This document shows, in pieces, positions 1-12,110 of a stretch of 64,000 nt of DNA (position 1 is the first letter of the stretch; each line of letters starts with the position of its first letter). The stretch is from Brachypodius melanocephalos (lineage: Eukaryota > Chordata > Aves > Passeriformes > Pycnonotidae), in assembly GCA_013398615.1 (NCBI GenBank), contig VZSR01003371.1:5903632-5967631 (forward strand), read 5' to 3'. The notes beneath the pieces were generated by a model. The model did not search any database and had not been told where the DNA came from. It worked only from the letters and a program-made list of their open reading frames with translations. The position numbers and the translations under genes are program-made.

Positions 1-3000
1 TTGATGGAGAGTCTATCATAGTTTTATTATGATTATAATTTATTGTAAACTTGTATTCATTATTAACCTGAGCTGTAAAAAAATGTAAATACTAGTAATT
101 ATTAAACTTGAAAACAATGAAAAAAAAAGAAAAAAAAGATAGCAAAAAAAGAGGGAAATGAAGCTGATGAAATGTCTGGTTCCCATTGATTGCCAATAGC
201 TGCTAGTGTTAAATTAAGAGGTTATTTTATTGTCCTTTACAGCCAAGCTCAGCCATGCTCCATTCAATAACCAATAATTTATGTCTTTGAGTTAATAATA
301 ATTACAATAAAAATGTTCCCCATTTTCTGCCATGCTGTGTTTATTTTAGGATATTAACACAGCAATCCAAATACAACACGTAAAACTCCCTCAGGGTTTT
401 CTGTCTCACATCCCAGACCTTCTGTTTCTTTATAAGCTTTAACAGCCACAGTTAGAAGAAATATAAATAGTCTGAAGCACAGGAGAATCTCTCTTCCCTG
501 ACAGAATCTTTATTTACAAGCTCTACGAACCTAAGCAGGTCAGACAGTCCCTTGCTGGCAGGTTAATAAGGCCCACCTGCCAAATAAACCCACCAGTGAA
601 CTCCACAGGGCCTACATAAATCCAAAGTGCTTGGAACAAGATTTTCTCCCTAGGAATCATACTGAGATAGGATGCTTATACTTCAAAAGGGGGTCATCTT
701 TCAAACTCTCAGAGTGCTTGTCTGCCTGGCACACACACGAGTGTGCAAAAGGCTTGCAAAAACCACAGCTTTTACCTTCAGAAGACATCATCATTTAACA
801 TTTATATTTCAATATTGCTTACAGGACACCCACATGCTGAGGACTTCTCTGCTGGTTCCATATGAACATGTAAGGCTTGTAAGCCTCTCCCCTTTGGACT
901 TTTTAAAGGGCAAGCATAGTTGGGTCATAAATTAAATCTTTAAAATTATTCAAGACTTAACATACAATTAATTAACAATGCCATTAAAAGAAAATGAAAG
1001 AATATGATAACTGGTTATTTAAACCAACCTAGAAATTAATTCTCAGAAGCCAAAGTAAGTTTTTTAATGAATATTGGCAATTATCAAAGTGGAATTCCAT
1101 TCTGAGACCTAAGCTGTTCGAACACAACTCTTGGGCAAATGTTTCCCATTGAATCACTGACTTCTTTATGTTCTTTCCTGAATCAGCTAGGCCCAGCAGC
1201 TCAGTGTGGGCACATCCACAGACTTCTGAAGAGGCCTACTTGATATGTTTATATTGCATTGTAAAAAGCATCTCCAAAGCATCCTTCAGATTTCTGTTTG
1301 CTGTTCGTACAGTCAGCAAAGTGGTAAATCTTGAGCACGCCCCTCATAATTTATTAGGATGGCACCAGGCAGATGAAGGCAGACAGTGGGTTGTAGCTGG
1401 GTAGCAGAAGGTTTCTGGCTCGAAACACTAAAGCAGAACTCATGATCCACTCATGAAGGGAGTGGATCTTTTGCACACCTGGCTGAGAACTGCCGGAATG
1501 CCTGAACTGATTCACAGACAGGTAAATGCCTCAGCCTTAGAGGTGGCAAAGGTAATCAGGAAGGACAATATGCAGCTGGAGAGGCAGCCTGTGTGTAACG
1601 AGCAGGGATCACAGGTCCCACTCTAATGAGCCAGTGAACATCTGATTAAGTTCTTTAATTTATCCATATGAGGCCTACAGCCTGCCTGCCTGTAAAAATC
1701 CTTGACAGGTTACAGGCAAATCAGGGAGCATATAAAAAAAGCTTGCAGCTCTTTCTTCCTGCAGGTCTACAGTGGACTAGACCAGAGTTCCCACAGGCAC
1801 TGGACATTACAGCTGCATTAGAGCATACATGATTGGGGCTGCAGAGACTACTTATAGATAAGTACATCTATTTGCCAGAGTCATTCCAAGTACAAGTCAA
1901 ATGGAAAGTTTTAAAAGTGTAGATGAAGTAAGGAACACATGTAGAATGTGCATTTAAGATGGTATGTTGTGGCAAAGCACTTGGTTGCACTTTGAAGGAC
2001 TTGAATGCGTTCCTTTGGAGGCTGTGAATGTCAGATTACCAGGGAGAATGCTCAGTTTCAGGATCCTGGTACTGCAGCTCCAGGTGATGTTATCAGTGGT
2101 GTACTTTTACTAAGAGGCAAAAGTACTTCTTCTGACCCCTTGATTCTGAATGCCATTTAAGTGCCTATCATGTCTTGTGGAACCAATGCAAACAGCTTTG
2201 AAGAACCAGCTCAGAACCAGAAGATGCACACAACATCAGCCCTTCAGCAAACACTACATGCCCAGTTGCTGTAGCAATTGCAAAAGGAGGAGTGTTCAAC
2301 TCCCAGTGGCTTGTGTCCATGGGAATGATGCTATTCTTAGCACAGTGGTACTACAACCATGCCCAGCTTCAGCATGAGACAACAGAGAGTGGTTGAATCT
2401 TCATGCAGGCAGTGTCCTACATCCTGGCCAAGCCCAGCACCTTTTTTCTCTGCTGAGTACATTCTTCATTTGAATCACAGTTTAATTCAGCTGCTGTAAA
2501 TGCAGCTGAGACAGCCCAATATCTGGATGCAGATTTGGCGCTGGAGGCAGAAGTGCCTCGGCAGGGTCAGTGCTGTGAGCAGGGCTGAGCTGCTGACAGT
2601 GGAGCGCAGTGTGGCTCCTGCAGGCAGCCCAGCAGCCCTCGCTCCCTGCCAGGGCTGGCTCACCAAGCAGGAGCCGCTCGGTGCTGCACCAGCTGGCACC
2701 GCGCACACTCTGCCTCATTAACAGTAACTGAAGCGAGCAAACAGAGCTTACAGCAGGGAGCACATCCAGCTCGAATGTAAGAACATTGTAAAATGCGCAA
2801 GAAACACATCCCACTCCTTTCAGTTTTCACAGCAGTGGCAGCACAGGTGATAATTTAGCAGATCAGCATGCATTTGCAAACCTGCTCATCCTGTGCCTCA
2901 CATCCAGTTGTTCCAGCCCTCATTTGTCAAATACATTGCACATACTCAACACCAATGTAAAACAAGTGCAAAGCATCTTATATAAAGTCTCCAAACAGTT

Positions 3001-6000
3001 CTTGAAATTAGTGGCAATATCTGAAAATGCCTGTCAGTGAGCATTTTTCTCAAGGCATATACACTGAGTAAATAGGATATGATCACAACTACAATTTCTC
3101 AGTACAGGAAATTGCCAGTCACCAACATAATTAGAAACAGTTCATGTGATCAAATTAATCATTCAAAAAAGAGCAATTACTGTTAACAGAATAATAGCAT
3201 GCCTTAAAAAAGAATGAAATTAACCTTTAGGACCGACATAGTTACCCTCACCACTCTATACTGAGGCAGCAAAGATTAATACATGTGCAAAATAAAACAC
3301 TGCATTAGCATCTGCTGAAAACAGTAGTAGCATTATCTATCTGGCCTATTCAACCCTTAACAAACTTTATTCTTCAGCCCCAGCAGAGAGTGGAAATATC
3401 AATAGTCACTTCTCTGCCAAAATGAAAAAAAAAACCAAAAAAACACTCTTCAAGACTTCCATTGCTATATAACTTACCACATTGTGATTATTGCTGACCA
3501 ATAATTACATGAAGATTAAACATAAGTCAGCAATTTGAAATGCAGAAGAATTTAACATTCAAACTTATATTACATCTCCTTGAAAGCCAAGACTTGGCTT
3601 GTTAAGGCTAAAGCTTAACTCTGTAAGATCTAGAAACGCATGCCAAACATATTGCAAAAAACTATACTTTTTCTCTGTTGTGCTAGACATTAATTCTGAT
3701 TATAAATGTATTTTGAAATTTATACTTCTAAGTGAGATTAAGTTTATGTTTAGAAACACAGTAACACTATGCTATCAATAGATAGCAGAGTTAATATATT
3801 TTGAATCCTCAAGCTGTGTGTTTCCACATAGATTAGATTTATTTTATTCTGAATGTCAGCAATGTTTAAATTAAGTCATACTGATGGGGAAGATAATTAG
3901 AGACATACAACTTCTACAGATAAATTTATTGATTCACTGAAGTTACTTATACCAAGCTGAAGCACGTTAGCTGCTGAGAACTGGTATACAGCTGGTTTTT
4001 ATCATCCCAACACTGGAAAACAGCAGGGACATGCTCCTCAATTTTCCTTTCCCGTGGCCTCTGTCTTGCCCTGAAGATGTATCCCACTCCCTCATGTGTT
4101 CAACTTTCCTCTTGCTTTTGCTCCCTCAATTACACTTCCCTTCCTTCTGCTCAACACAAATGGTGCAAACACAAACAGGTATTTGCAACAAAAGTGATAT
4201 TTACTCCATTCTTGTCCTATCTGAAAACATACCTGGTAAACAGGCTGGTGTAACTCGTAGTATGAATAAGATTCACATTTAACTGGGTTTTTCTTCATCA
4301 GATATTACCTATATTTTACTCTGATCGGCATTTAAGCCATAAACTTTAGCTGCACTTAAGATGTCCCTCATTTGGACAGAAACTAATTCTATTTCAAATT
4401 CTCAAAGTAGATTATTTTCTTTTTCCCAAGGAATCAACTTTCTATTAAAAAAATACCATTACTCCATTTTTATATGAGGTTACACGAGGTCTGAAAAGTC
4501 TGTACCTTCTCATTTTCAAGATAATTTAAAAGAGATTCTAATACATGCCAAAATTTTCAAGTAACCATTTTCAATGAATTTTCATTCAAATTAATTAGCA
4601 AATATATGTTCAAGTTCTTCTAGAGATATTTACTACTATCATTTTACAATGAATGTGCCACAATTGATATAAAATATTTCAAAACACTGATTTTAAATTT
4701 CATATTTCATTTTTTCTTAATTCTAGATCAGTAGCTTCCTGGGCCCATAATAAACAGCATGCAATATGCTGCATGGTCAAAGACATAAATACATACATGC
4801 TGATAAAGATTTTTCTGAACAGTTGTAATGATACACAGACTGACATGCTGATGATCAGTGTCCATGTCTAGCTATATTGAACATAGCTAAGGATAGGTTC
4901 AGACAGGATGAAAACAATGATTACTCTCTGTTAATCCAAAGAAAAACATGGACTGCTGGCCAAAGTCAGTGCACAGGTGATGAGCTGCCAGCTGCCAGCG
5001 TGAAAGTGTCATGGTGATAGTAAGGATAATACTGAGCAGGTATCTCTGCATCAGTGCTACATCAAAACAGGACAATGGGCAGCGTTACCTTTACCAGTGA
5101 GTGCATTCATGGTTTGAACTGTATTGTCTTCAGTTTTTACCCCTAATATATGAAAAAGTCTGTGAAACAAGAAAAAACTGCATCTGTAGATTCTACATGG
5201 CCTAATACAGTACTTCTGTCATTCAACACCTTAGTACAATAAACACTGCAAACATGCTGTGCTGCTCTACTAATTTGGGAATATCTGATTAACACATATA
5301 ACTACACTCATGCACTATTTTGAGTTAACATTGCCACCAAGATAATCTGCATGCAGTGCAGGAAAATACATACTAGACAGATTATTGTATAAAAACCTAA
5401 AATAAAAATGGGTACAAGAAAGGAATTTAGAAAGCAATCAATCCTTAGCATCCAAACAGGAGAGAAATGTAGACACAAGGCTCCTGCCACAGTGTTCTAC
5501 AGTGAGATGAAATGTGCTCATGAATTGCACTGTCCTTGCTATTTGCCTTTGCCAGGGGAATGGCAAAGCTTCAGCACAGGGACTGCTGCTCCCCATTGCT
5601 TCTAACACAAGTACCCCAAAATGTACCCCATCCCCTTGTCAACAGCACTGACCAAACTCTCCAAGAAGAGAGCTCTGCAGTGTTGCACAGAGTAATGCCA
5701 CACACACTGCTTGTTCCTGATCTCTGTCTAACACAATAAAACTGGAGCAACTGCACAAGGCCTTGGCTCCAGCACTCACTGTCCCTGCAGTGGCAACAAA
5801 ACGAAACTTCCTTCACCTTCAGAGTTCCAGCCCATGCCTAAAGCCAGGGGCACTGACTTCAGCTATTGCTGAATAAGTGGTCTTGAAAAAGTGCTTGAAT
5901 TGCAAATTGTCTTTTGGCCTAGTAACTAATTGATAATCTCCAAAATATTTAAATATTTCTAGGGCAGCATGCTACCACTACATTTATTTAAATGCCTTTG

Positions 6001-7959
6001 AGTTGAAAGACAATATTAATTGTGATACTGTTCAACACAATATATCCATAAAAGTTGAAAGTAAGAAGCAAAAAAATTTTAGCCACCAAATGAAACAGGA
6101 GTCATTAATAAATTATTTATTTGCTCTAGTTGTGCATCTTTGATATTTCTTGGATAGGCCATTGAAACCAAAACTGCTAAAAATTTTTGGCTAATTTAAA
6201 ATCACAAGGAAATACAATGAAAGAACAAAATCTCCGAGAGATTCAGCCCGGGAAACTGACTACCAGAAACTGATTAGAGGATGTTTCCTTCATCTCCTTT
6301 AAAGCTATCACTCAAGTGTAATGCAGCACGTCTGTGATTTGTCAGCACAAGTTTATTCTGCATTGCATATGCATTTACACCTTTAGAAGTTAAAGCTTTT
6401 TTAACTCAGTTTTCAGAAGTGTCCTATAACTATACTGCCGTGCAAAGGACCAGCCTCTTTGTGTACTGCAGTAGAAAATGAGGGACCTTTATTACAACAA
6501 GAGCTCAAAGAAACAGCCAATTGTTTGGAAAATTATAAAACCTGCAAGCACAATTTTTATTTAAAGGGTCAAGACATTGAACAAATTTGCAACAGTGTCT
6601 ATCTACAATATAAACTGGTGGTATTTCAGTTAAAAGTGTTAACTCCCAGCACAAGCTTTCCTGGAAGTCTGCATGGTGGGTTTATCAGGAGGTAGTTACA
6701 CAGTTGCAAATCTTGGTCTCATAGACAAGGCCAGTGATCTACAGGAATTGTAAGGACTAAGGAAGATTTGTCACTTTGGCCATGATAACAAAATCCTTCC
6801 ACTTACATCTTAAAGAACTGACACAGAAGGCAAACATAGGAACTGTGTTATCTGTAGAATATTATGCATTAGTGATAAGTACAAAATGAAAATCTGTTTC
6901 TCTTTTGTAAGTCATACATAAAGATGAATTTATATCATCAGGCCTGCACAAAGAATTTATTCTCAAGAGAACATATATAAAGTATTTGTGTCACGCCAAT
7001 TACTGATAATTAACGTTTCTTATGGAAGTTGGGGGGGAACAGAAAACACCCTGCATACATGGCATACTTTGTACTTTCAGTATGTTAGGTTTATTGTTCA
7101 ACTATGAAAAACAGCAACCCTGTATATTCCCTTCCGTAAACAACAGGATTCACATACTTCTATTTATTTGTATTGATACTGGTGTCTCTATTTTTAATTA
7201 GAAAGGATCTTTAGTTTTTCTGTGACTGCATTTAACTGAACTTTAGAAAGGAAGCTGGATAAAACTGTCACGACTCTTAATCCAAATTAGCTATTTTAAA
7301 ATGTAACGGCACTTTCTCTTTCATGCTGTAAACACTGACATTCGGAAACTAAATCTTGTTTGTCTAACACCTTAAAGATAGTGTATTTTTTTTTTCACAG
7401 AAAGGCTGTAAAACAAGTTAAGGTACCTTTATCACTGCAGACAGATCTCCTCCAGCCACCTTCAGCTTAAAGTTTTAATCAGCTAATGATTAAGATTTTC
7501 ATTACTAGGTACTTAGCACTAAATTTGCACTGTTCAACTGCTAACTGCCATGCAGCCACCATTAAACACTCACCTAAAACCATCAACAAACTTTAACATA
7601 TGAAAGTAAATTCACGTAAAAAAATAAACAGTCTGAGCCTTTTTGCAACAGATGGGCTAATATCACCATTATCCGTGAAGTATGATGCGGATGTGTTCCC
7701 CTCCCTCAATTATCACCTGTTTACCTTTGGCAGGAGTTGCCATAGGTGCTTAGCTAACAGGTTAATACGGTATCCATAGCACCGAGGAACTCCATTCTCC
7801 GCCTCGTACACAAACACAGGCTCTCAGTGCTCATAAATCCTTTATTAAACCATTGAAAGCTTGAAAACCCTGGCCATTACTTGCTTTACATTATTTGGTG
7901 CAACCGTTCATGAGAATATTTGTTCCTATTGCAACATGACAGCTTTTTAACGTTTTGAC

Positions 7960-7961
<2 letters not shown>
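1..7961. other. Upstream AT-rich intergenic DNA, no gene recognised
   Basis: No open frame here is long, conserved-looking or bounded by convincing splice sites; the longest frames are about 60-110 codons and look random. In mammals the divergent neighbour upstream of NSD2 is LETM1. I looked for its N-terminal or LETM domain sequence on the minus strand and saw none, so its exons are outside the window or within an intron spanning this stretch. Two local features stand out: a short inverted repeat near 556-582 and a GC-richer patch at about 2500-2720. Neither has a supported function. Confidence 0.6.
556..582. repeat. Short perfect inverted repeat
   Basis: TGGCAGGT at 556-563 is matched by its reverse complement ACCTGCCA at 575-582, with an 11-base spacer. 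Each arm contains an E-box-like CAGGT/ACCTG core of the kind bound by ZEB or SNAI zinc-finger factors. This is a sequence observation only; an 8-bp stem can occur by chance. Confidence 0.4.

Positions 7962-8004
<43 letters not shown>
7962..8004. repeat. Poly(A) tract, 43 bases
   Basis: An uninterrupted run of 43 A, followed by a purine-rich stretch, lies about 230 bp before the CpG island. No retroposon body that could have supplied it as a tail is recognisable to the left. It may be a plain mononucleotide repeat. Its exact length should be treated as uncertain in an assembly. Confidence 0.9.
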
Positions 8005-8006
<2 letters not shown>

Positions 8007-8289
8007 AGGAAAAAAAAGCTGTGTTTTCAATTGGCAAATTGCAAGCACATGCACTTATTTTGATGCAATCTTCAGAAAAAAAAAAAAAATAACCCAGGCC
8101 ATACTTCCAGAAGAGGCAGCCCGGATAATTTGCAGCCAGGCACACTTCGGTTCTTACAACCATTCGACAGCCTCCAAATTGTGTGCAGTTGCAGGGAAAG
8201 TCTAAACATTTGGCTTAAATCAGGATTTTCAGAAAGCGCACGTGTACGGTGGCTGAGGCCAGCTGTGAGGAGAGCACTTTTCAGCCGGC

Positions 8290-8540
8290 CAGGAAGAGAT
8301 AAATAATAATATAAAGATATTTAAAACTAAACGTTTTTCGCCGACCTCTGTATAGTCCCTTTCGGAGGAGGGCGAGGGGGGTGGGTTTAGCGCGTTCTTG
8401 CGCACCTGGGGACAGCTCACAGCCAGCATCCCCGCACTCCAGGGGAAATAAACAATAACAGCATAAAGATGCTTTTTAAAAAGCGTTTCCCACCAGGGTG
8501 GGCGGGCCCTGAACGCTCTCTCGCCCACCTGGGGGCGGCG
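8290..8540. repeat. Diverged tandem duplication at the CpG-island edge
   Basis: Two units share the same order of elements. Unit A starts near 8299 (ATAAATAATAA, then ATAAAGATA, an A/T-rich block and CGTTTTTCGCC) and ends with a GTGGG block and GCGCACCTGGGG near 8399-8410. Unit B starts near 8446 (AATAAACAATAA, then ATAAAGATG, an A/T-rich block and CGTTTCCCACC) and ends with GGTGGGCGGG and CGCCCACCTGGGGG near 8522-8535. The spacing is about 147 bp at the left end and about 124 bp at the right, so indels separate the copies. Unit A contains a TATAAAGA box (8310-8317). Unit B contains the 14-bp palindrome GCTTTTTAAAAAGC (8471-8484). Confidence 0.55.
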
Positions 8541-8648
8541 AGCCAGGCTCCCCCGAGCGGGCCTGGCCCCACCTCGCCCCATGGCCTTCCCTTCCCTGGC
8601 AGCTAGCCCGGGCTCCCCTCTCCGCTGGGCAGCCCCGCTCCCAGCTCC

Positions 8649-8748
8649 NNNNNNNNNNNNNNNNNNNNNNNNNNNNNNNNNNNNNNNNNNNNNNNNNNNN
8701 NNNNNNNNNNNNNNNNNNNNNNNNNNNNNNNNNNNNNNNNNNNNNNNN
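8649..8748. other. Assembly gap (100 N)
   Basis: Exactly 100 N lie inside the most GC-rich part of the CpG island. A round 100 is the usual placeholder for a gap of unknown length, and GC-rich promoters are typical drop-outs in bird assemblies. The real first exon, transcription start, or both may be partly missing, and any open frame crossing it is meaningless. Confidence 0.97.
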
Positions 8749-8957
8749 CGCCCGCGGGGATGCTGCCGCCCGGCCCTGCGCCTCGCCGCGAGCACCGGGA
8801 GCCCCCTCCCGGGCCGGGACCGCGGGCCCCGGCCGGCAAAAGCGCAGCGGAGGCGGTGTGGAGGACGGGGGGTTCTGTGGCGGCGCATCCGCGCCCCTCT
8901 CCCGCCCCGGCGCTTCCCCCGGGGACTCCCCCTCCGCCGAGGCTCCGGTCCCCTCAA

Positions 8958-8964
8958 ACTTACC
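8958..8964 (-). promoter_or_regulatory. Consensus splice donor on the minus strand inside the CpG island
   Basis: Read on the minus strand the sequence is GAGACG then GTAAGTTTGAG, with the exon's last base at 8964 and the intron GT at 8963-8962. GTAAGT is the full U1-complementary donor hexamer. A donor this good facing away from NSD2 in its CpG island suggests a first exon of a divergent transcript starting between about 9000 and 9400. The partner exon was not found, and no LETM1-like protein is encoded here, so a non-coding transcript is most likely. Chance occurrence cannot be excluded. Confidence 0.45.
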
Positions 8965-10307
8965 GTCTCCATCTGCCCGGACAGCCCGCAGCTCCTGTTT
9001 CCCACTAACCCGGAGGAGGGCTTTTTTGTTCGCTCCCCCCTCCAATCCCACTACCTGGCCCTCGCTGTGGGGCCGCGGGTCCCCCCGCCTGCCCCTCAGG
9101 CCCCCCCCACCGGAGGCTGCCGCAGGATTTGTGCCGCTGGCTGGGCCTGACTCTTGGGTGGCGGAGGAGCGGAAAGGAGCGATGCCGAGCCCGGCTGTTG
9201 CAGCTTCATCCTTTCCCCCCTGACCGCCTCCTCCTCCTCCTCGGCGCTGCGGGAGGTCGGGGACAGCATAAAGGGGTAAAGGAGAGGTGCCCACCCGTCC
9301 CACCTCCCTCCCCGGGGAATGGGGGATCAATCAGTGCAAATCAGAAAGAAAACCGGAGCGGGGGGACACGACCGATGGGAAGGGGAAAAAACACCTTCTC
9401 CAGGGTTTAAACCGCCCCCTTAAGGGGTAGTGAGGCTGCAAATGTCCCCCCCGTGGCGGTGAGGGTGTGGGGAGGTGGAGGCTGCTCCTGCCCCTTCCCG
9501 CCGGGTAGGACTGAGGTTGTACGGCAGCAGGAGTGAATGTAACTCTGGAAATGTATGGAGGGGGAAGCCATGTTTGATTTATTCCTCCACTAAACACTGG
9601 TGTGATGATCCTTCTACTTACACCCTTCTGCAGTCCATCCTGGACCGGTATGGGAGGAGAGCCTTGTTAGGAAAATGGAAAGAAAACATTCCTGCGAAGG
9701 CGTGCGGGCTCGTTGGCTCAATATTCATTAAGCATAAGAGGACAGGGCTCTTGTAACTTGAATTGATATTTGTGTGGTAAAAGAGCCTGGGGAACTTGTA
9801 TTCCCAAGGCCATAGTTACAGCTCATCTGCTGTGGCTTTACTGCTCTGGGGGTGGAGAAGGGAATTTGCCATACTTCTTGAACGTATTTATACTTGCTTT
9901 TTGGTTTTGGCTTTTTTTTTTTTTTAAATATGTCGGCTGAAAGGAGGAGTAAACACTAGTAGAAGTACAGAGATGGTAAACACCATGTTTAAACGGGTTT
10001 CAGAGAAAATGGGCTTTTTGCTACTAGTTATAAGGCAAGCAAGAGGCTGGTATCAGTCATTGCCCATGTATTGTGTGTGCGTGAATATTTTCTTACTGGC
10101 ATTTGCATTAAAATTGGTTTATAATGACTGTTAAATTTAGGAGCTAGTGCACCCCACACTGAGTAAGCTAAATAGGTCTGCTTAAAAAAAAAAAAAAAAG
10201 GTATGTTTGGCTTTTAGCCTTTGCATACATCCAAGGAAGGTAAACACTAGGGTGGCAGTGAAGTTGGTAATAGATTTTGCAAAGAGTCCTTGCTGGTGAC
10301 TTAACTG

Positions 10308-10347
10308 GATATATATGTATATAGATACGTATATGTATGTATGTATA
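10308..10347. repeat. AT/GTAT simple repeat
   Basis: About 40 bp of ATATATGTATATAG-type alternating purine-pyrimidine ending in GTATGTATGTAT units. It is an impure microsatellite with no sign of function. Confidence 0.8.
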
Positions 10348-11992
10348 ACGTTACTAAAATTCCTTACACATGGAAAGTGTGGCTTCAGCTGAAAGAATAA
10401 ATTGGTTCTTTACCAAAATGTTTGTATATTAGTAGAATATCTCTAAGCCTATTGCTGAAGCTATTATTTGCTTGTTTGCTGTGGGAATTTTGCTTGGGAA
10501 ATGCAGCATATCAGCGTTAATAAACTCCTCAGTTTCACAGTGTGGTGAATTTCACTGTGCATTATTTGACTGTTGGATGAAATAACTGAATTAAACCATT
10601 GTTTAGCAGGGCTACTCAGGGCTCAGTACTTAAGAGTATATGCAATTTTTGGTTGCTTCCATAACTATCTGTATCCCATCTATTAAATCATACAGGCATT
10701 TTTGTCTAGTATGCAACCATCAGAAAATCTGACAGTTTTTTCTCAGTATGTGAATATAAATGCTGTAAATATTACTGGAGGCTGTATGACTAGCTCTTGT
10801 GAAGGTTATAGGGCTATCCACCCTCATACATCCTTGGAAAAATCCAGGTATTAAAAGTACAGTAAAACCTACTACTTTATCAAATATTATTTGAAAATGT
10901 CAGAAGTAACTAGGTCATTATACTTTAAGGGTCTAGATTTAAAGTAACTTAGAAGATGGAAAATAAAAATAAAATATATTTCTTTTTAGTTCAATATGAA
11001 TCCAGCAAATGGCTAGTAAGATTTTAAAAAGTGTGTTTTACTGTCTGTAGGGTTACGTGCCTTTTCTGAAACCAGTGGTAGTTTTGCTGGTGAGATTATT
11101 GCATTTAAATTACTGCCTGCATGCAATAGACTGGATAGTACAGCAAAACCGAGCATGCTTCGGTTTAGACTGGAAGCAAAAATGACTGTTGGTGGGTGCC
11201 TGTCTAGTATTTGGGTGGTGAATATACACATACATGTGAGTTTGTGTCCAAAACACTGCACTAATAAAATGGCAAAGGAATGGCAAGAAGAGATTGTTTT
11301 TTAATGTCCTGTTGTTTGTGGCCCTTTCACCTCTCACTTTTGCACTGAGCCTGCTTTTTGTTCCACCAGTGTCAGTACATTTCCCAAGTGAGGTCTTGTT
11401 TCTCCAGCCTGATAAATGTGAATGTTTCCTTGTGGTCGATCAAAGCCTATTGACTGCATTGGGACTCCATGTGCATAAATGTTCACCTGCTCGGCTCAGA
11501 TTCCTGTGTTAGGCATCTGGTGTGTGATGAGTAGAAGACAAACAAAATTCTTGCAGCAATTTGATCACTGCTGGTCATTCCTTCTTACATAACTATATGG
11601 CATTTCTTAGGTTTAAGCCTAAAATATGGTTTAATGCATGAAAATTGCACCACAGAGCAAAGTAAAGGGCCAGGCCTTTTCTGGAAAAAAAAAATTAAAC
11701 CTCTCCTCGAGAGTAGTGTGCTGCACAATGAGAAGCATCCACTAAGTGGTGTTGCTGAAAACAACAGGTTCCCTGACAGTCAGTAATCAGGCATGAGTAA
11801 AGAACTGCTTGGGTGGGACTAATAATAATGCAGTAGATGACGACTGCATGTTTTAGTACTGTGTTTGTGGCTATACCATTTGAGCTCTTTCATTACTTTC
11901 TGCAAAGAGAATTGAAATGGCCTTATGTTTGAGTAGATGTGATAGATCTTGTATAATTCCCAAATCCAGCCTTGGGATGAAGGAGAAATGGA

Positions 11993-12110
11993 GATCATAG
12001 AATCAGAGAATGGTTTGGGTTGGAAAAGACCTTAAAGATCATCTAGTTCTAGCCCCCTGCCATGTGGGGACACCTTTCACTAGACCAGGTTGCTCAGAGC
12101 CCCTTCTCAA
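11993..12110 (-). mobile_element. CR1 LINE 3'-end fragment
   Basis: The stretch opens with ATCATAGAATCAGAGAATGG and continues through GGTTGGAAAAGACCTTAAAG, ATCATCTAGTTC, CCCCCTGCCATG and CACTAGACCAGGTTGCTCAG. This is the well-known reverse complement of the avian CR1 3' end, including the ATTCTATGAT terminal repeat, so the element is inserted on the minus strand. It is heavily 5'-truncated, as most CR1 copies are, and only moderately diverged. It is non-coding and is good evidence for a bird genome. Confidence 0.9.

Larger units (their letters stand above)
8230..9540 (+). promoter_or_regulatory. NSD2: CpG island, likely NSD2 promoter and 5' non-coding exon
   Basis: This stretch is strikingly GC- and CpG-rich against AT-rich flanks, densest from about 8480 to 9420. 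It contains Sp1-type GGGCGG boxes, for example in the stretch near 8499-8506, and CCCGCCCC-like boxes near 8900. It lies 13.3 kb upstream of the NSD2 start codon, as expected for a housekeeping-type CpG-island promoter with a non-coding first exon. The transcription start cannot be read from sequence. A + strand donor candidate is GTGAGG at 9459-9464 (GGCG before it); others are possible. A consensus minus-strand donor at 8958-8964 suggests divergent transcription. Open frames here are typical GC-rich artefacts, several running through the N gap. Confidence 0.8.

Noticed and set aside
7960..8163. Minus-strand frame ending in poly-Phe
   Set aside because: The poly-Phe is only translation of the 43-base A run, and the remainder has no family resemblance.
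1..8200. LETM1 exons on the minus strand, expected from the mammalian gene order
   Set aside because: No sequence resembling the LETM1 N-terminus or its membrane-anchored LETM region was seen; the gene may start beyond the left edge.
8229..9330. Long open frames on both strands of the CpG island (up to 284 codons)
   Set aside because: They run through the 100-N gap, are Pro/Gly/Arg/Ala-rich in every frame as GC-rich DNA produces, and match no family I know.
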